Positions 1 through 5,845 of a stretch of DNA of 64,000 nucleotides are shown here, piece after piece. Both the position numbers and the translations under genes were made by a program. The DNA is from Gammaproteobacteria bacterium (GTDB lineage Bacteria; Pseudomonadota; Gammaproteobacteria; Pseudomonadales; Ketobacteraceae), in assembly GCA_013178375.1 (NCBI GenBank), contig JABLXQ010000003.1, positions 62,001 to 126,000 of the forward strand. The letters run 5' to 3'. The notes below the pieces were generated by a model that saw nothing but the letters and a program-made list of their open reading frames with translations, was not told where the DNA came from and made no database searches. Each line of letters begins with the position of its first letter. Position 1 is the stretch's first letter.

Positions 1-520
1 GGCGGAAAATGGCTTCGCCCTTGTCCAGCATGCCGTAGGAAATGTAGAGCGCGCCCAGCAGGATTTGCGTGTGCTCGGCGTCGCGGCTGAGCAGGCCCCG
101 CTGCTGCGCCACCAGAATCTTGGTGATGGCAGCGAAATAACGTTGCTGGTAGTACTCGAACAGCAGGTCGCCGTAGGCCAGGTCGCCCACAGGATGGGGC
201 TGGTCGACGGGAATCGGCTGGGCCGGGACGGCTTCCCCGGGGGGCTTTTCCGCAGCGGCTTCATCGTCGCCGAAGCTGAATAGATTGGTGACGGAATCCG
301 TAACGGAACCGAAGGCCTTTTTCACCGGCGCCATGAAACCGCTGTCTGCCCCGGTCTGGATGCTGGTGGTGGCAGGCGCGGCTGTCGCCGGAGCCGGTTC
401 TGCGCCCGCCTCAGGTTCTGCTGCCAGGGCCGGTGCGCCCGCCAGCAACAGGGCGAGCGTCAGCGCCCGCAGGGGTTGCGGTGCCGGCGACGGCTTGATC
501 AGAGAGAAGATGGATTTCAA
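1..520 (-). CDS. Secreted tetratricopeptide-repeat protein, partial (3' end outside window)
   Basis: The reading frame opens with a TTG codon at 520-518 (N-terminus MKSIFSLIKP) and is open to the left edge, so about 173 codons are visible and the C-terminus is missing. An N-terminal signal peptide with hydrophobic core (LTLALLLAGAPALA) and an AxA-type cleavage site is followed by a Pro/Ala-rich linker and then a helical repeat region (GDLAYGDLLFEYYQQRYF, GALYISYGMLDKGEAIF) that looks like TPR units. It is the last visible gene of the ExbB/ExbD/AgmX-type operon, starting 19 bases after the stop of the preceding secreted protein. It is likely a periplasmic scaffold for that complex. No other in-frame start gives the signal peptide, so TTG is preferred, though a start further upstream cannot be excluded. 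Confidence 0.7.
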   Translation of the reverse strand, partial: MKSIFSLIKPSPAPQPLRALTLALLLAGAPALAAEPEAGAEPAPATAAPATTSIQTGADSGFMAPVKKAFGSVTDSVTNLFSFGDDEAAAEKPPGEAVPAQPIPVDQPHPVGDLAYGDLLFEYYQQRYFAAITKILVAQQRGLLSRDAEHTQILLGALYISYGMLDKGEAIFR

Positions 521-539
521 TGCCGTGTCCTCAGCCTGC

Positions 540-1358
540 TCACTCCCACTGTTTCAGACGGAAGGTGGGCTGCTGACGCTGGTTATCCCCTTCGATTTTG
601 AGTTCGATGTACTTGGTGCCGCTGGTTTTCTCGAATTCGATGCTGACCGCGCGCTTGTAATCGCGGCCCTCGGGGCCCACGCCGCTGACGATGGCCACCA
701 GTTCATGCTCGCCGACCGGCAGGTTACCGGTGAACAGGCGCTGCACCGCGCCCCGGTTCATGGCCTTGAGTTCGCGCTCGGTGTACAGGTGGTTGCCCAC
801 CGCGCGGTCGTTGATCTTCACGGTCACGCCATCCAGCTGGAAGTAGGGCAGGGCATCACAGGACACGAAGACGTTGACCTGGGTGCTGCTGGGATAGAGC
901 AGATCTTCCTCCAGCACGAACAGATCGCGGTTCACCTGCAGTACCTTTTCCTTCAGCGACTGCATTTCCTGCTGCATGCTCTTGCGCTCCGGTGCCGGCG
1001 CGCCCGGTGCTGCTCCCTTGCCACCCTTGGCTGGCTGTTCGCCGCCATACAGAATCTGGTTCAGATCGACGAACTCTTTTTCCTCGGCGGTGCTGGCCGC
1101 TTCAACGTCAACCTTTTTCTTCTTGGCGGCCACGTCGGCCTTGCTCGGGCGGGGCGCGTTCTCGTCCTCGCTCAGGATTTCGTCGATCTCGACGTATTCC
1201 AGTTCGGTGTCGTCCAGATCCATGTCCACGTCATCGCCTGCCTTGGCGGCCAGCACCGGCGCCGACAGGCTGAGCAGCAGCGTCAGCAGGGAGAATCCCA
1301 GCAGCAGGGATTGCGAAAATGAAGTAGACCAGCGTGTCACAGGTGTCATTGTCGTCAT
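540..1358 (-). CDS. Secreted acidic coiled-coil protein of the Agl-like operon
   Basis: A 272-residue protein with a signal peptide (about residues 1-37, ending LSLSAPVLAA), a very acidic segment (DDVDMDLDDTELEYVEIDE), a low-complexity Lys/Ala stretch, a short predicted coiled coil around 118-150 (QQEMQSLKEKVLQVNRDLF), and a C-terminal beta-rich domain beginning with TQVNVFVSCDALPYFQLDG. I know of similar proteins beside ExbB/ExbD/AgmX genes in other gammaproteobacteria, but no function is established that I can name. It lies between the TlpA-like gene and the terminal TPR gene, all co-directional, so a periplasmic subunit or assembly factor of the same complex is the best inference. Confidence 0.75.
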   Translation of the reverse strand: MTTMTPVTRWSTSFSQSLLLGFSLLTLLLSLSAPVLAAKAGDDVDMDLDDTELEYVEIDEILSEDENAPRPSKADVAAKKKKVDVEAASTAEEKEFVDLNQILYGGEQPAKGGKGAAPGAPAPERKSMQQEMQSLKEKVLQVNRDLFVLEEDLLYPSSTQVNVFVSCDALPYFQLDGVTVKINDRAVGNHLYTERELKAMNRGAVQRLFTGNLPVGEHELVAIVSGVGPEGRDYKRAVSIEFEKTSGTKYIELKIEGDNQRQQPTFRLKQWE

Positions 1359-1389
1359 GCTCTATGCGTGGTTCTTGCAGGGTGCGCGA

Positions 1390-1893
1390 TCATTCGCGTA
1401 CCAGGGTTTCCAGAAACTGGTCCAGCCGGGCTTCGTCACCCGGATTGAAACCTTCCGTCATCAGCCGCAGCTTGCCGTCCCGGTCCACCACGAACGTGGC
1501 GGGCAGATCGTCGATGTCGTAGCGCTCGCTCACCCGCACTTCGCCATCCTGCAGCAGGGTGAAATTCAGGCCGTGCTTGTGGGCATGATGGCGCGCGGCT
1601 TCGAAATCTTCATCCAGCGTGATGGCCCAGACCTTCACGCCCATGTCCTTGTATTTCTGGTGCAGCATTTCCAGCGCTTTGAGCTGGATCGGGCAGGACC
1701 GGCACCAGCTGGCCCAGAATCCCACCACCACAACATAGCCTTTCTGTTCTTCCAGCCGCAGATTGTAGGGGCCGTCGGCATGCAGGGTGAAATCTGGCGC
1801 CTGGTCACCCACCGGCGGCTTCTTGGCCAGGGCAGGGCTCGCCGCCAGCAGGGTGGCGAGCAGCATCAGGACGGGGGCAAGAGACTTGATCAT
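1390..1893 (-). CDS. TlpA/ResA-family thiol-disulfide oxidoreductase
   Basis: A 167-residue secreted thioredoxin-fold protein. Residues 1-23 are a signal peptide (LLATLLAASPALA); the fold begins at GDQAPDFTLHADG and carries the redox motif W-C-R-S-C-P at residues 63-68, with Cys64 and Cys67 as the active pair, then the cis-proline region LPATFVVDRDG. The size fits single-domain TlpA/ResA proteins. It sits inside the Agl-like operon, 12 bases after the TonB-like gene, which suggests it reduces or protects cysteines in envelope partners of the complex. It could alternatively be a general periplasmic reductase, but its position argues for a dedicated role. Confidence 0.88.
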   Translation of the reverse strand: MIKSLAPVLMLLATLLAASPALAKKPPVGDQAPDFTLHADGPYNLRLEEQKGYVVVVGFWASWCRSCPIQLKALEMLHQKYKDMGVKVWAITLDEDFEAARHHAHKHGLNFTLLQDGEVRVSERYDIDDLPATFVVDRDGKLRLMTEGFNPGDEARLDQFLETLVRE

Positions 1894-1905
1894 CGCTGCG
1901 GCCCG

Positions 1906-2901
1906 TCAGGAAGGAATGAAGGAAATCGGATAGGAGTCATTCCACACATCCACGTCCATCTTGCCGAAATTGATGCTTTTCACCTTGGTGACAATCTTGC
2001 GCTCCAGATCCGGATCTTTCAGTTCGCTGCTCACCACTTCGCAGCGGGAAACGGCGCCATTGGGCTGGATTTCAAGCCGCAGCACCAGAGTACCTTCCAG
2101 CGCCGGATTTTCCCGCAGGGCTCGGCGATACAGCGAGTAGATCGCGCCCTTGTTGCGGTCGAATACCAGCTGAACGTCTTCGGTGGTGCGGCGGGCCTTG
2201 CCACCTTTGCCGCGTTTTTCTGCCTGCTGCGCGGCGGGATCGGCAATGGCGCTTTTAACCTGGCTGGACTGTATGCCGGAGCCCGGTGCCGTGCCCAGTT
2301 TACCGGTACCGCCGCCGCCCGAGCTGGCTTTCGCGATAGCCACGCCGCCGCTGCCGCCAATGGCGGCCCTGCCGATCAGGGCGCGATCGGTGGCACTGCC
2401 CTGGGCGCTGACGCTGGCGCTGGTCACCGCCTGCTGTTGGGTTTTCAGGCTGTCCAGATCCTGTGTGTCCCGCAGATCCGCCAGATCATCAAATACTGCC
2501 ACCGCTGCCGCTGCCTGTTTCTTCGCGGTTTCCTGCTTGGTGGGCTGCGGCTTTTTGGGCTCTTCCTTCTTGGGCTTGGGCTCTTCTTTCTTCTCTTCTT
2601 TTTTGGGTTCTTCCTTTTTCGGCTCTTCTTTTTTCGGTTCTTCCTTCAATTCTTCCTTCGGTTTTTCCTCCACCTTCGGCGGTGGCGGTTTCTGTTTTTC
2701 CATCACCAGCTTGGCCAGGCGGGGTGGAATGCGCTCCACTTCCTCGCGCTGTTTTTCCGGCAGGGGAACATACGGCACGATGATGGTGATGATGAAGAAA
2801 ATCAGGATGAACAGCGCCGCCAGCCGGCGGAACAGCTTTTCTTCCTCGGCCCGTCTGTCCCAGGGCAGGGTCGGCGTCGAAAAATACGGAGTCTCGATCA
2901 T
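1906..2901 (-). CDS. TonB-like energy transducer with AgmX/PglI C-terminal domain
   Basis: A 331-residue protein with one transmembrane segment near residues 27-45 (LAALFILIFFIITIIVPYV) after a cytoplasmic tail, a long Lys/Glu/Pro spacer at about 72-125 made of repeated KKEEP units, a Gly/Ala-rich linker, and a C-terminal domain from about residue 240 (VQLVFDRNKGAIYSLYRRAL) to the end (SYPISFIPS). This is the layout of TonB/TolA-type proteins, and the C-terminal domain resembles that of AgmX/GltJ, part of the Myxococcus gliding apparatus. Its start overlaps the stop of the upstream ExbD-like gene by 4 bases, indicating translational coupling. It probably transmits proton-motive-force-driven movement across the periplasm. 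The KKEEP repeat is low complexity and may vary in length between strains. Confidence 0.85.
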   Translation of the reverse strand: MIETPYFSTPTLPWDRRAEEEKLFRRLAALFILIFFIITIIVPYVPLPEKQREEVERIPPRLAKLVMEKQKPPPPKVEEKPKEELKEEPKKEEPKKEEPKKEEKKEEPKPKKEEPKKPQPTKQETAKKQAAAAVAVFDDLADLRDTQDLDSLKTQQQAVTSASVSAQGSATDRALIGRAAIGGSGGVAIAKASSGGGGTGKLGTAPGSGIQSSQVKSAIADPAAQQAEKRGKGGKARRTTEDVQLVFDRNKGAIYSLYRRALRENPALEGTLVLRLEIQPNGAVSRCEVVSSELKDPDLERKIVTKVKSINFGKMDVDVWNDSYPISFIPS

Positions 2902-3404
2902 GAGTTCTTGTCCGCCGGTTTCTTGAGTACGGCCAGCGAGATGTTGGTGTATTCACTGTTGCTGCAGGTCACCATGATCTTGCGCAGCAGGCCGTAGGGA
3001 ATCGCCTTGTCGCCCATGATGGTGATGTCGCGCTGGGCGACGCCCAGTTCATCCATCGGTGCAGCGGATTTGCTGGCCTGGTACCGCAGCTCCTTCTGCA
3101 GGGCAGGAATCATGTCGCTGGGCATGGCCATGACGGAGGGCACGTCGATTACCGCATGGCCGTTGACGAGAATGGCTTGATCGTTCACCAGAATGGAGAC
3201 GGTCTGGTCCGGCAGCAGCTCGGCGGTGGACTTCGGCAACTGCACCACTTTCTGGTTGGGCGGCTGGATAGCGTCGGATGAATTCACCAGCAGGAAGAAC
3301 ACCAGAATGGTGAAGATGTCCATCATCGACACCAGATTGATTTCCGGAAACTTGGAGCGCTTACGGCGCCGCTCCATGCGCTTGGCGCGAGCGGACAGCT
3401 TCAT
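2898..3404 (-). CDS. ExbD/TolR-family protein with conserved transmembrane Asp
   Basis: A 168-residue inner-membrane protein with a strongly basic N-terminus, a single transmembrane helix about 22-44 (EINLVSMMDIFTILVFFLL) and a periplasmic domain. Asp29 sits at the place of the proton-handling Asp of ExbD/TolR (Asp25 in E. coli ExbD). It overlaps the preceding ExbD-like gene by 4 bases (ATGA) and the following TonB-like gene by 4 bases, so the three are translationally coupled. Together with the ExbB-like protein it should form a proton-driven stator. Assignment to the family is firm; the substrate or cargo of the machine is not visible in the sequence. Confidence 0.92.
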   Translation of the reverse strand: MKLSARAKRMERRRKRSKFPEINLVSMMDIFTILVFFLLVNSSDAIQPPNQKVVQLPKSTAELLPDQTVSILVNDQAILVNGHAVIDVPSVMAMPSDMIPALQKELRYQASKSAAPMDELGVAQRDITIMGDKAIPYGLLRKIMVTCSNSEYTNISLAVLKKPADKNS

Positions 3405-3949
3405 GCGTTGCCTCCTGTCGTGGCGGGCGCGGCTTGCGGGGCGGCCTGGGCATCCGGCGGCGCGTCACCGATGGCGATATCCGGGAACAGCTCCACCTCA
3501 ACGGAAGTGCCACTCTGCAGCTGATAGGTCATGCGCACATGATCCATGGTCTGCACCAGAACATCGTAGGCCGTGTCCCGTTCCAGCAGCAGCGTCACGT
3601 CGGTGATCTCGGGAAAGCGCAGTTTGATGGCCTTGAGCAGGGTGGTCAGCGTCTTGTAATCGTGACCGGTGCTGGTCACGGGAATGATTTTGAGCGGGCC
3701 GGTCTGGCGGTCCACCACTTCCAGCCGGTTCTTGTAGATCAGTACTTCCAGCACGATGGGTTTCTTCTGCTCGTCCTGCTGTTGCTGCGGAATAGCAGAA
3801 GTGGGTGGCAGCGTCAGCTGCAGGACCGACATTTCCGAGAAGGCCGCCGTGATCAGCAGGAATGGCACCAGCACCACCATCAGGTTCATGAAGGTGGTGA
3901 TGTTGAGCTGGACCTCGGTGTCCCGGCTGCGAATCTTGCGTCTACGCAT
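3401..3949 (-). CDS. ExbD/TolR-family protein with Asn replacing the transmembrane Asp
   Basis: A 182-residue ExbD/TolR-like protein: basic N-terminus (MRRRKIRSRD), one transmembrane helix about 15-38 (LNITTFMNLMVVLVPFLL), and a periplasmic domain ending in an Ala/Pro-rich tail. By alignment with the neighbouring ExbD-like protein, the position of the proton-carrying Asp is Asn22 (F-M-N-L-M). This subunit therefore probably cannot take the usual proton itself and may act as the structural half of an ExbD-type heterodimer. The gene lies between the ExbB-like gene and the second ExbD-like gene and is coupled to the latter by a 4-base overlap. Confidence 0.9.
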   Translation of the reverse strand: MRRRKIRSRDTEVQLNITTFMNLMVVLVPFLLITAAFSEMSVLQLTLPPTSAIPQQQQDEQKKPIVLEVLIYKNRLEVVDRQTGPLKIIPVTSTGHDYKTLTTLLKAIKLRFPEITDVTLLLERDTAYDVLVQTMDHVRMTYQLQSGTSVEVELFPDIAIGDAPPDAQAAPQAAPATTGGNA

Positions 3950-3985
3950 ACAGATGAAAACTCCTGTTCAGTCTGGCGAGCGCAA

Positions 3986-4693
3986 TCAGGGAGTACCGGC
4001 TGGCTTGTTCTTGTTCTGTGTCTGGGCCTGGCGGAAAACGTTGAGGAATTTCACCGATGCCATTTCCATGCTGTCGATCAGCTGGTTGGTCTTGGATTGC
4101 AGGTAGGCGAAGATCAGCATCAGCGGAATCGCGGCGATCAGACCGAAGGCAGTAGTGTTCATCGCCACCGAGATACTGGCGGAAAGCAGGTCGCCTTTCA
4201 GGGCGGGATCGGCCCCGGCGACAGCATCGAACGCGGTGATCAGACCCTGGATGGTGCCGAGCAGGCCGAGCAGGGTGGCGATGTTGGCGAAGATGGCGAT
4301 GTAATGGGTGCGGCGTTCCAGGCTGGGAATGGCTTCCATCAGACCTTCTTCCATGGCCATTTCCACTTCGTCGTGGTGAGTGGCGTAGGCGCTGCGGGAC
4401 AATCCATACACCAGAATTTTCGCAACAGCGGCGGTGGAGGTCTTGGCTTCATCCATCGCGCTCTTGAATTTGCCCTGGGTCAGCAGCGGGAACAGTTTCT
4501 TCCACACGGTCTGGTTGCGGGTCTGCACCAGGTTCAGGTAGATGAAACGCTCGATGGCAATCGCCAGCCCGATGAGGAATACGAACAGGATGACATACAT
4601 GAACACGCCACCCTCGACAAAGAATTGCACCAGAGTGGGGAAAAATCCCGCGCTGGTTTCGGCGGCGTTGATGGCGGCGGTTGTGCTTTCCAT
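3986..4693 (-). CDS. MotA/TolQ/ExbB-family proton channel protein (AglR-like)
   Basis: A 235-residue inner-membrane protein with transmembrane segments near residues 29-49 (GGVFMYVILFVFLIGLAI), 128-152 (IAIFANIATLLGLLGTIQGL) and 172-196 (ISVAMNTTAFGLIAAIPLML), the topology of ExbB/TolQ. The conserved channel motif TLLGLLGTIQGLI is present. The start at 4693 is preferred because AGGAG lies 6 bases upstream of it; an ATG six codons earlier has no comparable site. A perfect TATAAT at 4738-4743 (minus strand) precedes it, so an internal promoter is possible. With the two ExbD-like proteins it forms the putative pmf-driven motor of this operon. Confidence 0.93.
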   Translation of the reverse strand: MESTTAAINAAETSAGFFPTLVQFFVEGGVFMYVILFVFLIGLAIAIERFIYLNLVQTRNQTVWKKLFPLLTQGKFKSAMDEAKTSTAAVAKILVYGLSRSAYATHHDEVEMAMEEGLMEAIPSLERRTHYIAIFANIATLLGLLGTIQGLITAFDAVAGADPALKGDLLSASISVAMNTTAFGLIAAIPLMLIFAYLQSKTNQLIDSMEMASVKFLNVFRQAQTQNKNKPAGTP

Positions 4694-4737
4694 TAGAGTC
4701 TCCTGATTCACCCGATTTCTTTATTTGGTGGGATTCG

Positions 4738-4743
4738 ATTATA
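4738..4743 (-). promoter_or_regulatory. Possible internal -10 element (TATAAT) before the ExbB-like gene
   Basis: The minus strand reads a perfect TATAAT here, 45 bases ahead of the ExbB-like start and just past the stop of the small secreted protein. No good -35 hexamer is found at 16-18 bases, so this is only a candidate for separate expression of the motor subunits. Confidence 0.3.
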
Positions 4744-4750
4744 AAAATTC

Positions 4751-5035
4751 TTATGGTTCAACGGCTTGCGGTGACGAATCCTGCAGCAGGTTAAAATATT
4801 CAACCTGCCGCTGCAACTCGTCCCGGTCCACCGGTTTCAAGGCATCATTGAGCAATTCGGAATTGTGCGTAGGCTGCGCGCCCCAGGGATCGACACCCAG
4901 TTCGCGGGATTGCCAGGGCACTACGTTCAGCACGTTGGGCGCTTCCTTGGTGCCGATGATGGTGGTGCCTTCATCCAGTGCCAGTGCGTGCAGCGGCAGC
5001 AGAGTTAGGGCAGCCCAGTACAGTATCCGTTTCAC
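4751..5035 (-). CDS. Small secreted protein of the Agl-like operon
   Basis: A 94-residue protein with a clear signal peptide (MKRILYWAALTLLPLHALA, cleavage about residue 19), then a short soluble domain with GTTIIGTKEAPNVLNVVPW and a C-terminal helix (DRDELQRQVEYFNLLQDS). I do not recognise a named family. It is placed between the second TPR lipoprotein gene (18 bases upstream) and the ExbB-like gene, in the same direction, so it is most likely a periplasmic accessory subunit of the complex. Confidence 0.7.
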   Translation of the reverse strand: MKRILYWAALTLLPLHALALDEGTTIIGTKEAPNVLNVVPWQSRELGVDPWGAQPTHNSELLNDALKPVDRDELQRQVEYFNLLQDSSPQAVEP

Positions 5036-5053
5036 GTTCGTTCTCGCTTCACG

Positions 5054-5845
5054 TCAGGGCGCCTGCCGGCGCTCAAGGTCCTTGATCCAGCCAGCCACTT
5101 TTGCATCCGGTTCCGGCAGCAATTTCTGGTAAGTCTGAAATTCCCGCAGCGCCAGTGCCGGATCGTGCAGATAAAGATCCGCCAGCACTGCCAGATTATA
5201 GTGTGCCTTGGCGTAATTTTCGTCGATCCTGATCGCAGATTCATAACTGGCCTGCGCTTTCCTGAACTGGCCCAGTTCGCGGCTGTAAATGCCGAGCTGG
5301 TTCAGGTAATAGGGATTGCGGCCATGGGTCATCAGACCGTCCTGCAGCAGTTTGTGCGCTGCATCCAGTTGGCCTTTCTTGCGCAGGATGATCGCCTGGT
5401 TCACCACCGGGCCGGCCAGTGCTGGATATTGCGCCGACAGCTGGCGGAATTGCGCCAGCGCGCCATCCAGGTTGCCTTTTTTCATTTCCACCAGTGCGCG
5501 ATCGAAGCCTTCCCTCGCGGCCTTGGCCTGTTTTTCGTGAGCGGGATCGCGGGCGGTAACCGGCGCTGACTGTGTGCGCAGACGTTCCAGCACGGCTGCG
5601 GAATCCTGATCGGTCGGGGCTTTTTTGGCACCGGCTGCGGCTGCGTCATCTTCGGCGGCTGCTGCCTCTGCTGCGGGGGCAGCGGTCGTGGCGTCACCAC
5701 CCTCCAGATCCACCATTACCGATTCCGGCATGGCGAATTCCTCTTCCTTCGGCTCGTTGCTGGAGCAGGCGGACAGCAGCAGTACCAGTGAAACCGCGCC
5801 AATGGAGACGCGGTTCATAATCGAGGAACCGTTAATAAATGACAT
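5054..5845 (-). CDS. TPR-repeat lipoprotein
   Basis: A 263-residue protein with a lipoprotein signal (core VSLVLLLSAC, lipidated Cys27), a Glu/Ala-rich linker and about four tandem TPR units from residue 105 to 250 (for example AQFRQLSAQYPALAGPVVNQ and ASYESAIRIDENYAKAHYNL). The start at 5845 is chosen because GGAGGAG lies 7 bases before it; it overlaps the stop of the upstream TPR gene by 14 bases, a sign of coupling. A shorter start at 5818 would leave a more typical signal peptide. Likely anchored in a membrane facing the periplasm, where TPR units would bind other complex subunits. Confidence 0.85.
   Translation of the reverse strand: MSFINGSSIMNRVSIGAVSLVLLLSACSSNEPKEEEFAMPESVMVDLEGGDATTAAPAAEAAAAEDDAAAAGAKKAPTDQDSAAVLERLRTQSAPVTARDPAHEKQAKAAREGFDRALVEMKKGNLDGALAQFRQLSAQYPALAGPVVNQAIILRKKGQLDAAHKLLQDGLMTHGRNPYYLNQLGIYSRELGQFRKAQASYESAIRIDENYAKAHYNLAVLADLYLHDPALALREFQTYQKLLPEPDAKVAGWIKDLERRQAP

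Noticed and set aside
976..2997. Plus-strand ORF of 673 codons opposite four operon genes
   Set aside because: It is antisense to genes with clear domains (ExbD, AgmX, TlpA) and its protein is low-complexity (Phe/Leu/Arg runs) caused by the GC-rich third positions of the real genes.
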